Positions 29,111 to 39,157 of a stretch of DNA of 54,261 nucleotides are shown here, piece after piece (positions within the stretch are counted from its first letter, which is position 1; every line of letters begins with the position of its first letter). Location of the stretch: assembly GCA_964480635.1 (NCBI GenBank), contig CAYZQE010000004.1, positions 1 through 54,261 of the forward strand, given 5' to 3'. The notes below the pieces were generated by a model that saw only the letters and a list, made by a program, of their open reading frames with translations, did no database searches and was not told the origin of the DNA. Both the position numbers and the translations under genes were made by a program. This stretch comes from CAYZQE01 sp964480635 (lineage in GTDB: Bacteria > Pseudomonadota > Gammaproteobacteria > GCA-001735895).

Positions 29111-30412
29111 ATGGCTTATAAAAAATTTGATTATCAGCGGAATGTGTATTTAGTAGACGGATCACGAACTCCATTTTTAAAAGCTAAAGGTCGGCCTGGT
29201 TATTTTACGCATGCTGATTTGGCGATCGCAGCTGCACAACCATTACTTGCTAGAATGCCATTTGATAAAGAAATCATTGATGAAGTTATTTTAGGAGCTA
29301 CCATGCCTTCACCCGATGAAGCTAACATTGCTCGTATTGTCGCTATGCGATTAGGATTAAATCATAAAATACCCGCTTACACCGTTCATCGAAATTGTGC
29401 TTCTGGCATGCAATCTATTGATAATGCCGCGTTACAGATTGCCTCAGGACGTTCTGAGATTATTTTAGCCGGTGGCGTTGAAGCTATGAGCCATGCACCC
29501 TTATTGTTTTCACAAAATGCAGCTCATTGGTTCGCAGACCTCAATCAATCAAAAACAGCTCAACAAAAATTTAAAGCTATTCTAAAATTTAGACCTAAAT
29601 TATTAACACCAATCATAGCTTTAATCCGTGGCCTCACTGATCCTGTCGCAGGCATGTCGATGGGCCAAACAGCTGAAAAAATAGCTCATCGCTTTAGTAT
29701 TACACGAGAACAAATGGATGAGTTTGCAGTCAATAGTCATTTGAAATTGGCTCAAGCGCAAAATGATGGTGTTTTTGATGAAATTGAAGCTATTTTTAAT
29801 GCTAAAGGTAAAAGCTTTATTGCTGATGATGGCGTAAGGGCAGATAGCAGTGTTGAAAAACTATCGCGTTTAAAACCTGTGTTTGACCGCCCTTCAGGTC
29901 TTGTCACTGCGGGTAATAGCGCTCAAATTACAGATGGCGCTGCATGGGTTATGGTCGCTAGTGAAGATGCTGTTAAAAAACATGATTTACCTGTTTTAGC
30001 GCGAATTGTTTCGACACAATGGGCGGGGTTAGACCCCTCTGAAATGGGTCTAGGGCCTGCTCATGCTATTGCCCCCCTACTTCGCTCAAGGCGTTTAACC
30101 CCTAAATCAATAGATTACTGGGAAATTAATGAAGCATTTTCTGCACAAGTTTTAGCGGTATTAGAAGCTCTAAAAAGCAAACAATATTGTGCTGATTTTC
30201 TTGATTTAAAATCTCCCATTGGTGAAATAAATCAGGACACACTCAATATACATGGTGGAGGCATTAGCTTAGGCCACCCAGTTGGTGCCAGTGGCACCAG
30301 AGTTGTCTTACATTTAGCAAAAATTTTAGAACAAAACAATGCGAAACGGGGCATAGCCTCACTGTGTATTGGTGGCGGTCAAGGTGGTGCTATGTTAATT
30401 GAGAGGCCTTAA
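29111..30412 (+). CDS. fadI: acetyl-CoA acyltransferase (3-ketoacyl-CoA thiolase)
   Basis: A 433-residue thiolase that performs the last step of fatty-acid beta-oxidation, cleaving 3-ketoacyl-CoA with CoA. The nucleophilic Cys96 is in VHRNCASGMQS. Also present are WEINEAFSAQ, the His-bearing GGGISLGHPVGASGTR, and the second active Cys in ASLCIGGGQGGAM. Length and the preserved N-terminal extension fit FadI (E. coli 436 residues) better than FadA (387). It is 14 bases upstream of the matching multifunctional subunit gene. No FadR box could be identified. Confidence 0.88.
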   Translation: MAYKKFDYQRNVYLVDGSRTPFLKAKGRPGYFTHADLAIAAAQPLLARMPFDKEIIDEVILGATMPSPDEANIARIVAMRLGLNHKIPAYTVHRNCASGMQSIDNAALQIASGRSEIILAGGVEAMSHAPLLFSQNAAHWFADLNQSKTAQQKFKAILKFRPKLLTPIIALIRGLTDPVAGMSMGQTAEKIAHRFSITREQMDEFAVNSHLKLAQAQNDGVFDEIEAIFNAKGKSFIADDGVRADSSVEKLSRLKPVFDRPSGLVTAGNSAQITDGAAWVMVASEDAVKKHDLPVLARIVSTQWAGLDPSEMGLGPAHAIAPLLRSRRLTPKSIDYWEINEAFSAQVLAVLEALKSKQYCADFLDLKSPIGEINQDTLNIHGGGISLGHPVGASGTRVVLHLAKILEQNNAKRGIASLCIGGGQGGAMLIERP

Positions 30413-30426
30413 ATAGGAATGATACG

Positions 30427-32448
30427 ATGAATAATAAAACATATAAAAACTGGTTACTTTCATTTGATGATAATGATATTGCTCACTTAAAAATTGATAA
30501 GCAGGATAGTCCGACTAATGTTTTAAGCATTGAAGTATTAGAAGAATTAAACCTTATTTTAGGTGAATTTAGGCTCACCCTACCAACGGGCGTTATCATT
30601 TCTTCTAATAAATCATCTGGCTTTATTGCTGGGGCTGATATTAATGAATTTTTAGAAATCACTAACACCAACGAAGCTTTGGTTCTGGTTCATCGTGGCC
30701 AAAATATCTTTAGTAAACTTGAAAGTTTACACTGCCCTACTGTCTGCCTAATTGATGGTTTTTGTATGGGTGGTGGCACCGAATTAGCACTTGCCTGTGA
30801 TTACAGAATTGCTATTAACGATACCAACACAAAAATTGGCTTGCCCGAAGTGAAGCTAGGAATACACCCTGCTTTTGGTGGTGTTGTTAGGTCTATTGAA
30901 TTATTTAACCCCATTAAAGCTTTAGATTGGATGCTGACTGGCCGCGCTTTAAATGCTAAAAAAGCAAAAGCAATGGGCTTAGTCACTTATGCCGTACCAG
31001 CTCGACATGGCCTAAGAACAGCGATTCAATTAATTAAAAATAGACCCCGTTTTTCTCAAAGCTTTGTCGATAAATTATGTAATGCACCGATCATCCGACA
31101 ACTCATTGCACAATTTATTAAAAAACAATTATCTAAAAAGGCCAATATAAAGCATTACCCTGCCCCCTTTGCCTTAATTGATTTATGGTCCCAATTTGGT
31201 GGCAATCGTGATCAATTAATGAAGCAAGAAGCGGTATCAGTTTCTCGCCTTATACAAGGTGATACCGTTAGAAATTTGATTAGGGTTTTCTTTTTACAAA
31301 CCACTTTAAAAAGTCAATCGCGCCTCAAAGATTATCACCCTAAACGTGTTCATGTTATTGGCGCAGGTATTATGGGCGGAGACATTGCAGCGTGGTGCGC
31401 ACTAAAGGGTTTTGAAGTGACTTTAGAAGATAGAGCGCCGAAATACCTTGAAAATGCAATCGCGCGTGCTCACAAGTTATTTAGAAGGCGAACAGGCTCT
31501 AAAGCTGAATGTCATGCTGCCATTGATCGTTTGATGCCCGATATTAAAGGTTATGGTACGAGTAAGGCCGATATCGTCATCGAAGCTATTTTTGAAAATA
31601 TAGAAGCCAAACAAGAACTCTACGCAAGGGTTGAACCCCTGTTAAAAAAAGGTGCTCTACTCGCCACAAATACATCTAGCATTCCGCTAGAAACTCTGGC
31701 AACGGGTTTGAAAAAACCAGAAAAACTGTTCGGCCTTCACTTTTTTAATCCCGTTGCTAAAATGCCTTTGGTCGAAATCGTTAAAACAGAACATACAGAT
31801 TCAGATACCATTAACAAAGCATTACATTTCACTAAAAAGATTGGTAAATTACCCTTAGTGGTTAAGAGTTCACCTGGTTTTTTAGTAAATAGAATTTTAG
31901 TTCCTTATTTACTTGAAGCCGTTATTCTTTTGAATGAAGGTGAATCAGCTGAAAGGATTGATCAAGCAGCTCTTGATTTTGGCATGCCCATGGGCCCCAT
32001 TGAGTTATCTGATAGCGTAGGATTAGATATATGCTTATCCGTAGCAAACAATTTATCATCGCACTATGGCTTTGAGGTTCCGGACATTCTTAATGATTTA
32101 GTTTCTTCAAAAAAATTGGGTCTTAAAACGGGTTCTGGTTTTTACCAATATAAAAAATCTAAACCCGTTAAGTCTGATGATTTTAATCATTCAGATCTAG
32201 ATAAAATACAACAACGGCTGTCATTAAGGTTAATTAATGAAGCTTATGCTTGTTTACGCGAAGGTATAGTTGATGATAAAGACCTTTTAGATGCCGGTAT
32301 TATATTCGGTACAGGTTTTGCCCCCTTTACAGGAGGCCCTATTCACTATGCAGATAACATAGGTGAAGCTAATATCCATAAACTTATGCTAGACTTATCG
32401 ACATCAATAGATTCTCGATTTAAACCTGATTCAATTATTAAGCATTAG
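30427..32448 (+). CDS. fadJ: fatty-acid oxidation multifunctional protein: enoyl-CoA hydratase / 3-hydroxyacyl-CoA dehydrogenase
   Basis: A 673-residue fusion, slightly shorter than E. coli FadJ. The N-terminal crotonase domain (about 1-190) has GFIAGADINEF and the catalytic glutamates Glu119 (GGGTELALACDYR) and Glu141 (LPEVKLGIHP). The dehydrogenase half has the NAD-binding VIGAGIMGGDIA, then NTSSIPLETL, and the catalytic pair His438 (GLHFFNPV) and Glu450 (PLVEIV), spaced 12 apart as in E. coli FadB. It hydrates enoyl-CoA and oxidises the product, passing 3-ketoacyl-CoA to the upstream thiolase. AGGA lies about 8 bases before the ATG. FadJ rather than FadB because the thiolase gene comes first. 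Confidence 0.9.
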   Translation: MNNKTYKNWLLSFDDNDIAHLKIDKQDSPTNVLSIEVLEELNLILGEFRLTLPTGVIISSNKSSGFIAGADINEFLEITNTNEALVLVHRGQNIFSKLESLHCPTVCLIDGFCMGGGTELALACDYRIAINDTNTKIGLPEVKLGIHPAFGGVVRSIELFNPIKALDWMLTGRALNAKKAKAMGLVTYAVPARHGLRTAIQLIKNRPRFSQSFVDKLCNAPIIRQLIAQFIKKQLSKKANIKHYPAPFALIDLWSQFGGNRDQLMKQEAVSVSRLIQGDTVRNLIRVFFLQTTLKSQSRLKDYHPKRVHVIGAGIMGGDIAAWCALKGFEVTLEDRAPKYLENAIARAHKLFRRRTGSKAECHAAIDRLMPDIKGYGTSKADIVIEAIFENIEAKQELYARVEPLLKKGALLATNTSSIPLETLATGLKKPEKLFGLHFFNPVAKMPLVEIVKTEHTDSDTINKALHFTKKIGKLPLVVKSSPGFLVNRILVPYLLEAVILLNEGESAERIDQAALDFGMPMGPIELSDSVGLDICLSVANNLSSHYGFEVPDILNDLVSSKKLGLKTGSGFYQYKKSKPVKSDDFNHSDLDKIQQRLSLRLINEAYACLREGIVDDKDLLDAGIIFGTGFAPFTGGPIHYADNIGEANIHKLMLDLSTSIDSRFKPDSIIKH

Positions 32449-32452
32449 TTTT

Positions 32453-32875
32453 ATGAAAAACATATCCAATAAAGTTCAAAAACTTGGTGACGGTCTAGTC
32501 GAGATTTTTCACTTTATAGCCTTATTTGTCATCGGTGCTACGATAGTCTGGTCTGCAATTTTTGAATATATTGCTATTATGGATAATGGTTACGCTAAAC
32601 TTAAAGATATTTTATTACTGTTTATTTATTTAGAACTTGGTGCCATGGTGGGGATTTATTTTAAAACGCATCGTTTGCCTGTCCAATATTTAATTTTTAT
32701 TTCGATCACTGCACTTGCTCGCCATTTGGTTATAGATGTTCAAGATATCAAGTCTGATTTTCATCTGTACCTTATTCTTGTCGTTGTTGTTTCTATTGTA
32801 TTACTGAGTTTGGCAGTATTAGCTTTTGCTTATTCTACAAAAAAGTTTGGACGACCAGAAGACTCATTATCTTAA
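32453..32875 (+). CDS. psiE: PsiE-family inner-membrane protein
   Basis: A 140-residue membrane protein with four hydrophobic segments (about residues 18-42, 57-73, 78-94 and 102-126). The order and the stretch LFIYLELGAMVGIYFKTHRLPVQYL into ITALARHLVID match the phosphate-starvation-inducible PsiE family. In E. coli the gene is induced by phosphate starvation; its biochemical role is unknown. It starts 4 bases after fadJ, so cotranscription with the beta-oxidation genes is likely. No PhoB box was seen in front of it. Confidence 0.82.
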   Translation: MKNISNKVQKLGDGLVEIFHFIALFVIGATIVWSAIFEYIAIMDNGYAKLKDILLLFIYLELGAMVGIYFKTHRLPVQYLIFISITALARHLVIDVQDIKSDFHLYLILVVVVSIVLLSLAVLAFAYSTKKFGRPEDSLS

Positions 32876-32924
32876 CGATAATGACGTTTTTTAAGACGCT
32901 ATTTAGCTTGAGTCCTAACTATTA

Positions 32925-33500
32925 ATGCATATCATTCTTGCCTCCAGCTCACCTTTTAGAAAAGAACTTCTTGATCGCTTACATCTAAACTATGATTGCA
33001 TTTCTCCAAATGTAGATGAAAGCCTATTAGATAATGAAACTCCAGATCAGTATGTTAGGCGATTAGCTAAGTTAAAAGCACAAACTATTGCAAATAAACA
33101 CCCTAATTCTATTGTCATCGGCTCAGACCAATGTGCTGTCATTAATGGTGAAATTTTAGGCAAGCCCGGCAATTTTGATAATGCATTTTTGCAGTTAAAA
33201 GCTGCGCAAGGTCAAACAGCTATCTTTCATACTGGTTTGTGTGTCATGCAGAGTAAGAATCAATTTTTGGACGTTGACAACATTTTGTATCAGGTTACTT
33301 TTCGTAACCTTAACGATGATCAAATTACCAAATACCTAGAAATAGAGAAGCCATACAACTGTGCAGGCAGCTTTAAATCTGAGGCATATGGAATTAGTTT
33401 GTTTTCAAGTATGGACGGCAGTGACCCAACTGCTTTGATGGGCTTACCCTTAATACGCTTAATTAACATGTTAGAAAAAGCAGGTGTCAATGTTGTTTAA
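32925..33500 (+). CDS. yceF: Maf-family nucleotide pyrophosphatase, YceF type (m7GTP pyrophosphatase)
   Basis: A 191-residue Maf protein. It opens with IILASSSPFRKELLDRL, has VIGSDQCAVINGEILGKPG (the Maf SDQ motif), and ends with CAGSFKSEAYGISLF and ALMGLPLIRLINML. These match the YceF subgroup, which hydrolyses 7-methyl-GTP and related non-canonical nucleotides to monophosphates. It begins 49 bases after psiE and converges with ppx: its last 4 bases overlap the end of that gene on the other strand. Confidence 0.9.
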   Translation: MHIILASSSPFRKELLDRLHLNYDCISPNVDESLLDNETPDQYVRRLAKLKAQTIANKHPNSIVIGSDQCAVINGEILGKPGNFDNAFLQLKAAQGQTAIFHTGLCVMQSKNQFLDVDNILYQVTFRNLNDDQITKYLEIEKPYNCAGSFKSEAYGISLFSSMDGSDPTALMGLPLIRLINMLEKAGVNVV

Positions 33501-35011
33501 TCAAAAACATCTTCAGTTAACTGGTTTGCATCTTTAAAGCAAAGCTTAAAACCAATTTTTTTACATTCGCCCTTTTCTTGCTCCAAATCGGCCACTGTTA
33601 AAGGGTGATTAGCTAAATAATTTTTTGGAAATATGATTTCAATCGTTCTATCGCCTTTCCTTACAACCATCTCTTTTAAATTTATTTTATGACGCCCCCT
33701 AGCCAACATGATAGATAAGCGAACTATAAAAAGGATCAGCAATAATCGTTTCGTTTTATGAGGCCACTCTTCAATAAGTTTTCTCTTGATTTTACCTCGA
33801 TGTAAGCGAACTAATAAACCAATTGTATTTTGTAACCCTCTTGAAAAACCATGCATATCAGACTGTTCAATAATATAAGCACTGTGTAATGCGGTATTGA
33901 CATGAGAAATCATTAAACCAATTTCATGTAACTCTATCGACCATTTAATAAGGTTAAGGCCTTCAGAGTCTTGCTTTATGTCTAAGTGATCGACAAAGCC
34001 AGATGCGATAATATTGATACGCCGCACTTGTTGAGTATCTACTTTATAACGTTCTAACATGTGTTTAACGCCAGTAAAACGAATATCTCGTCCATCAGCA
34101 ATATTCTGAATGTCATATAAAAGTCCTTCGCGTAAAGCACCTTTAGATGTCATCATACAATCAATATCTAGTTCTTCAAATGCAGCTAATAAAATACAGA
34201 TGCCACCAATTATTATCGGTGCTCGATTATTAGATAATCCATCTATTTCAATATTTTCAATATATTTAATATCAATAAAAACATCGATGAGTTTTTTAAG
34301 GTTTTTATGATCAATTAGGCCATTTGCATCAAAACGTTTGTCTAAAATATCAGCAACTGCTTTAATCGTCCCTGATGAACCGATCACTTCTTGCCACCCC
34401 ATTCCTATATATTCATCACTGATCCACTCTAGTTTTTGACGAGCAGTTAAAACAGCCTTTTTAATTAATTTTTTAGTGATCTTTCCTTTAGCAAAATATT
34501 GTTTAGTAAAGTTAACACAGCCCATGCTTAAGCTTTCAGTCAGCAAAGGGTTTTTAGGTTCTCCAATAATAAATTCGGTACTGCCTCCTCCAATATCAAT
34601 GACCAAACGTTTATCGACAGTTTGAACGATACTTCGAGAGACACCTTGGTAAACTAATCTGGCTTCTTCGCGGCCACCAATGATATTAATTGGAAACCCT
34701 AAAGCTTGTTGAGCTTGAAGTATAAAAGTAAAGGAGTTATTGGCTTTTCGTAATGTGTTTGTGCCAACACATTGAACATTACTAGGTGAAAATTCTTTTA
34801 TTCTTTGTCCAAAAATTTTAAGACAATCGGTTGCTTGAGCTATTTTTTCTTGACTCAATAAATTATTATCATCGAGACCATCACCTAAACGAACCATCTC
34901 TTTGACACTATCAATAATCTTTAAATTATTATCTTCAAGTGTCGCCACAATTAAATGAAAGCTATTAGAGCCAAGATCAATAGCGGCTAATTTTTGAATT
35001 GGGTGACTCAT
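33497..35011 (-). CDS. ppx: exopolyphosphatase / Ppx-GppA phosphatase
   Basis: A 504-residue ASKHA-fold phosphatase. The phosphate-binding motifs are AIDLGSNSFHLIVA at the N-terminus, VGTNTLRKANN near residue 85, and VIDIGGGSTEFIIGE near residue 140. The C-terminal half (from about 310) is the HD-like helical domain of long exopolyphosphatases. It removes terminal phosphate from polyphosphate and may also convert pppGpp to ppGpp. It follows ppk by 7 bases, the classic ppk-ppx operon that sets polyphosphate levels. Length and context favour Ppx over GppA. Confidence 0.92.
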   Translation of the reverse strand: MSHPIQKLAAIDLGSNSFHLIVATLEDNNLKIIDSVKEMVRLGDGLDDNNLLSQEKIAQATDCLKIFGQRIKEFSPSNVQCVGTNTLRKANNSFTFILQAQQALGFPINIIGGREEARLVYQGVSRSIVQTVDKRLVIDIGGGSTEFIIGEPKNPLLTESLSMGCVNFTKQYFAKGKITKKLIKKAVLTARQKLEWISDEYIGMGWQEVIGSSGTIKAVADILDKRFDANGLIDHKNLKKLIDVFIDIKYIENIEIDGLSNNRAPIIIGGICILLAAFEELDIDCMMTSKGALREGLLYDIQNIADGRDIRFTGVKHMLERYKVDTQQVRRINIIASGFVDHLDIKQDSEGLNLIKWSIELHEIGLMISHVNTALHSAYIIEQSDMHGFSRGLQNTIGLLVRLHRGKIKRKLIEEWPHKTKRLLLILFIVRLSIMLARGRHKINLKEMVVRKGDRTIEIIFPKNYLANHPLTVADLEQEKGECKKIGFKLCFKDANQLTEDVFD

Positions 35012-35018
35012 ATAATAA

Positions 35019-37220
35019 TTAAGCCTTTAATCTTTTAATTTTAATTTTTTTGTGTGATTTCGCTGATTTTTTTCGGCTTTTAGCTAACTCTTCCATCATA
35101 TTTTGTGCATTAATTTGGGTTTCTTCACCTTCAATTTTGTTTCTAACATAACGACCATCGGCTTGTAGCCTCCAACTCGACGTATTGTCCTTTAAACAGG
35201 CATTCAAAATTTGTAAGCACTCTTGCTTATGTGCATCTAACTCTATAGGGACTAATACTTCAACACGATACTCTAAATTACGAGTCATGATATCAGCCGA
35301 ACCTATGTAGTATTCTTCTTTGTTACCATTCTTAAAATAAAAAATTCGGCTATGTTCTAAAAAGCGATCAACAATACTAATGACTTTAATATTCTCGGAT
35401 AAACCATTGATTCCCGGTCTTATTCTGCATGTATCTCTAACAATTAACTCTATCGTCACACCCGCTTGAGATGCTTTGTAAAGCTCTTGGCACACATGAA
35501 TATCTTCTAATGCATTCATTTTAAAGCGTAATAAACCTTTAGCGCCATTGAGTTGATGATTCACTTCTCTTTGAATTTTACTGATTAATGCTTCTTTTAA
35601 TATTTTAGGCGCAGGCAATATTTTTAAGTAATTTCGTTTTGGTGTATAACCTGTGGTTAAAAAGTTATAAAGCTCAGTTAAGTCTTTTCCGATTTCGTCA
35701 CTACAGGTCAAAAGGCCTACATCACTATATAACCTTGCTGTTCCTGCATGATAGTTACCTGTCCCTATGTGCGTATAACGTCGTAAGCCAGAATAATCCT
35801 TACGAATAACCAAAATCACCTTCGAATGCGTTTTTAAGCCAACCACACCATAGGTAACATGAATGCCGGCTTCTTCCATTTTACTGGCCCAAATGATATT
35901 GGCAGCCTCATCAAATCGTGCTTGAAGCTCTACCGCAACGGCTACTTGTTTACCGTTCAACGCCGCTTTGATTAAGTAATCTATAATTTTAGTATCTTGA
36001 GAAGTGCGATATAGCGTCATTTTAATCGCTAAAACTTTAGGGTCACTGCTAGCTTCTTTTATAAAACGGGTAACACTGCTTACAAAAGAGTCGTAGGGGT
36101 GATGTAAAAATATTGACCCATGTTCTCTTATGGCATGAAATATATTAGGTTGGCCTTTTAATTTAACATGCTCAATAGGATGATGTGGCGGATCTCTTAG
36201 CTCACTAATAGGTAAGTTAGCAATATCCCAAAGATCACGCATTGCAAACATGCCATTACTTGGAAACACATCATCTTGAGATTGCAAATCAAGTTCTGAC
36301 GCTAGCATGCCTTTTCTAGCCTCATCCATTTCTTCATTGACGGATAGACGCACAACGGTTGCAAACTTTCTATTTCTAACTTCTGACTCAATACTGGCTA
36401 ATAAGTCATCAGCTTTTGATGATGCTGAACCTACATTGATATTTCTAATCACTCTAAAGTAATCGCAGCTTTCAATAACCATTTTTGGAAATAGCAAATC
36501 TAGGTTATTAGACATGACGTCTTCTAATAAAACATAGCTGTATTCATCATCACTAATTTTAAGGAAACGAGGAATGTCAGAGCCTACAGGAACTTTGACG
36601 CGAGCTAGCATGCTTTCTTCACCTTTTCGATAACGTAAAGTCACTAATAAATTGAGTGAAAAATTCGAAATAAATGGAAAAGGATGCGCTGGATCAACCG
36701 ACTGAGGTGTCACTAAGGGAAATATATTTTCTAAATAATATTCTCTTAAGCTGTCTTGCTCTTCTTTTTTTATGTCCTGATATTTTTTTATTCTAATACC
36801 GTTATCATAGAGCTCTTCTAACAAAACGGCATAGGTTTCTCGTTTCTCTATTTCAAGCTCACTAACAATAAGATAACACGCTTTAATTTGTTCTAAAGGT
36901 GTCCGGCCATCAATGCTTTTATCAATGACACCAGCGCCTAACTGCTGCTTTAAACCACCGATGCGTTTCATGAAAAACTCATCTAAATTAGCGCTTAAAA
37001 TGGCTAAAAATTTAATTCGTTCTAGTAAAGGAACACTTGAATCTTGAGCTTTTATCAAGATTCTACGATTAAACTCTAACCACGTTAATTCCCTATTTAA
37101 GTATAATGATGGATCAGAAAGATCAAATTCTATTAATTCCTTTTGTTCTGAAATAGATGACATATCAGAGTTTGATATTATTTCGTTTGAATCATCCTTT
37201 ATTTTTAATTTTTCTTTCAT
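35019..37220 (-). CDS. ppk: polyphosphate kinase 1
   Basis: A 733-residue PPK1, which reversibly makes long-chain polyphosphate from ATP. It has YLNRELTWLEFNRRIL and SANLDEFFMKRIGGLKQQ (N domain). The two histidines of the catalytic domains are His465 (GLKTHSKVIL), the expected autophosphorylation site, and His623 (FLEHSRIFYF), 158 apart as against 157 in E. coli. The C-terminus is Lys-rich (SRKKSAKSHKKIKIKRLKA). The frame extends upstream to a TTG at 37265, but the ATG at 37218-37220 gives a more usual start; neither has a clear ribosome-binding site. It leads the ppk-ppx operon and diverges from the NERD gene. Confidence 0.93.
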   Translation of the reverse strand: MKEKLKIKDDSNEIISNSDMSSISEQKELIEFDLSDPSLYLNRELTWLEFNRRILIKAQDSSVPLLERIKFLAILSANLDEFFMKRIGGLKQQLGAGVIDKSIDGRTPLEQIKACYLIVSELEIEKRETYAVLLEELYDNGIRIKKYQDIKKEEQDSLREYYLENIFPLVTPQSVDPAHPFPFISNFSLNLLVTLRYRKGEESMLARVKVPVGSDIPRFLKISDDEYSYVLLEDVMSNNLDLLFPKMVIESCDYFRVIRNINVGSASSKADDLLASIESEVRNRKFATVVRLSVNEEMDEARKGMLASELDLQSQDDVFPSNGMFAMRDLWDIANLPISELRDPPHHPIEHVKLKGQPNIFHAIREHGSIFLHHPYDSFVSSVTRFIKEASSDPKVLAIKMTLYRTSQDTKIIDYLIKAALNGKQVAVAVELQARFDEAANIIWASKMEEAGIHVTYGVVGLKTHSKVILVIRKDYSGLRRYTHIGTGNYHAGTARLYSDVGLLTCSDEIGKDLTELYNFLTTGYTPKRNYLKILPAPKILKEALISKIQREVNHQLNGAKGLLRFKMNALEDIHVCQELYKASQAGVTIELIVRDTCRIRPGINGLSENIKVISIVDRFLEHSRIFYFKNGNKEEYYIGSADIMTRNLEYRVEVLVPIELDAHKQECLQILNACLKDNTSSWRLQADGRYVRNKIEGEETQINAQNMMEELAKSRKKSAKSHKKIKIKRLKA

Positions 37221-37315
37221 TTTAGGGGTTGCATCATTAACTTTGTATCTAATGAAGTGTAGCAAAACAAGACCTTTTTGCTACACTACTCTCATTCTTT
37301 TTGTATTTTCAATTT

Positions 37316-37876
37316 ATGACTCAGTTTTTTCAAGAGCCAAGCCTTATTCTTGCCATTTTATGCTTTGCCTTTATCTTTCTTTTATACATTAACCGCCATA
37401 ATATTAAACGAACTTTTCATAATTGGCGCACTCAACGCTGTTTAGGACAGTTGGGCTTAGACCAAATTAATAATTTATCTTGTCCTGATGGTTTAGACGG
37501 TCATTTTAATATTGATCGCCTCATATTATTAGATCACGCCATATTGATTGTTAATTATAAAAAATATCCTGGAAAAATTTTTGGATCAGAAAAAATTAAT
37601 GAATGGACTCAAATGTTAGGTCAAAAAAGTTATCAGTTTCCGAACCCACTATTTAATTTAAACATTCAATTACAATCCCTCAGTAAATGTATCCCTGACA
37701 TTCCTGTTGAAGCACGACTATTTTTTGATAGCAATGCAGATTTCCCAAAAAATATACCACCACAGGTGATTCACCCTAAACATATTGAAGAACGGTTTTT
37801 TTGTAATAATAGACATAAAGTTAATCCTTTAATCATGGATGCTTGGAAAAAACTTCAATCAATGCAGTCATCATAA
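37316..37876 (+). CDS. NERD-domain membrane protein
   Basis: About 186 residues from the ATG at 37316 (a TTG five codons earlier is less likely). One N-terminal membrane helix (about residues 9-26) is followed by a NERD (nuclease-related) domain. The domain order is visible: FNIDRLILLDHAILIVNYKK, then GKIFGSEKINEWTQ, then FPNPLFNLNIQL. These match the family pattern of D-x-L, then a v-E/N-x-K strand, G-x-i-x-G, W, and F-x-N-P. NERD proteins are thought to process or bind DNA, but few have known roles. The expected acidic residue before the Lys is Asn here (VNYKK), so nuclease activity is doubtful. Confidence 0.68.
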   Translation: MTQFFQEPSLILAILCFAFIFLLYINRHNIKRTFHNWRTQRCLGQLGLDQINNLSCPDGLDGHFNIDRLILLDHAILIVNYKKYPGKIFGSEKINEWTQMLGQKSYQFPNPLFNLNIQLQSLSKCIPDIPVEARLFFDSNADFPKNIPPQVIHPKHIEERFFCNNRHKVNPLIMDAWKKLQSMQSS

Positions 37877-37891
37877 TTAACATATTTAACC

Positions 37892-39076
37892 ATGTTATTA
37901 CATTCAAATCCGACAGTCACAAAATTGGCTCTTGCTCAAGCCATCATGATGTCGGTCAATACCTTACTCATCACGTCATCAGCAATTATTGGTTATGATT
38001 TAGCCGAAGATAAATCTTTGGCCACCCTACCGATTGCTGTTCAATATTTAGCCGCTATGTTAACGGCCATTCCTGCCAGCTTTTTTATGCAAAAATTTAA
38101 CCGTAAGGTTGGGTTTTTTTTTAGTTCTGTTATTGGTCTGTTAGGTGCAATCATCGCCTTATACGCCTTGATAAACCAATCATTCATACTGTTTTGTGTC
38201 AGTACCTTAATGTTTGGTATTTATACTGGGTTTGGTAATTATTTTAGGTTTGTTGCCTCAGAAATATCTTTACCTAAAGACAGAAACACCGCCATATCTT
38301 ATGTGTTAGTCGGTGGTATTGCTGCGGCAATTATAGGTCCGAACCTTGCCATTTATAGCAAAGACTTATTTAACACTAGTTTTGTTGGAAGCTTTGTCAC
38401 CGTGTTTATTTTATATACTTTAAATGTTATTAATTTTTCATCCATGCAATTACCTGCGGCTGAAATCATTGATAAATCAAAACAAATATCTCGTCCTTTA
38501 ATTGAAATTATTAAACAACCCGTGTTTATCGTCGCGTTAGCAACGGCATTATTTGGTTATAGCATCATGACATTTTTAATGACGGCGACACCTTTGTCTA
38601 TGAAGGCTCACCATCTTGATTTATCAGACATTGCTTTTGTCATTCAATGGCATGTTTTAGGTATGTTTGTACCTTCCTTGTTTACAGGTCATTTAATAAA
38701 TCGTTTTGGCTTTACAATAGTCACATTAACGGGTGTTTCCCTTTTAATGCTCTCAGTCCTTGTGAATCTTAGCGGGACTTTAATTGGCCACTATTGGTTA
38801 GCACTAGCTTTGCTTGGAGTCGGATGGAATTTTTTATTTATAGGCGGGACGACTAAACTAATCGAAGCGTATAACAATGATGAAAAAGCAAAAACCCAAG
38901 CCATTAATGATTTTATTTTATTTTCTGCCGTTACTATTGCGTCCTTAAGCTCAGGTATTTTACAGTTTCATTATGGTTGGGAGTTAATAAATAAAGCAAT
39001 CATTCCTTTTATCTTTGTAACTGCCGCTTTAATCTTATGGTTGTTTTTTCATGAAAAAGTTAAAAACAATCATTAA
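37892..39076 (+). CDS. major facilitator superfamily transporter
   Basis: A 394-residue inner-membrane protein with about 12 hydrophobic segments in two halves. A short basic loop after helix 2 (MQKFNRKVGFFFSS) is the MFS motif-A position, and a matching loop in the second half reads GHLINRFGF. The overall look is of a small efflux-type or YfkF/YnfM-like transporter, but no substrate signature is seen. It starts 16 bases after the NERD gene and may be cotranscribed with it. A weak terminator-like hairpin follows it. Confidence 0.82.
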   Translation: MLLHSNPTVTKLALAQAIMMSVNTLLITSSAIIGYDLAEDKSLATLPIAVQYLAAMLTAIPASFFMQKFNRKVGFFFSSVIGLLGAIIALYALINQSFILFCVSTLMFGIYTGFGNYFRFVASEISLPKDRNTAISYVLVGGIAAAIIGPNLAIYSKDLFNTSFVGSFVTVFILYTLNVINFSSMQLPAAEIIDKSKQISRPLIEIIKQPVFIVALATALFGYSIMTFLMTATPLSMKAHHLDLSDIAFVIQWHVLGMFVPSLFTGHLINRFGFTIVTLTGVSLLMLSVLVNLSGTLIGHYWLALALLGVGWNFLFIGGTTKLIEAYNNDEKAKTQAINDFILFSAVTIASLSSGILQFHYGWELINKAIIPFIFVTAALILWLFFHEKVKNNH

Positions 39077-39110
39077 TTGCCTTAAGAATCAATGCTATCG
39101 GCCGTTAACG

Positions 39111-39135
39111 ATGACATGAAAATTTGTCATTTTTT
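39111..39135 (+). terminator. weak Rho-independent terminator-like hairpin
   Basis: ATGACA (39111-39116) and TGTCAT (39125-39130) form a 6-bp stem with an 8-base AT-rich loop, followed directly by five T. It lies 35 bases after the MFS gene and 23 bases before the coiled-coil gene. The stem has only two G-C pairs, so termination may be partial. Confidence 0.4.
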
Positions 39136-39157
39136 ACGTTAGTATTATAAACCTAAT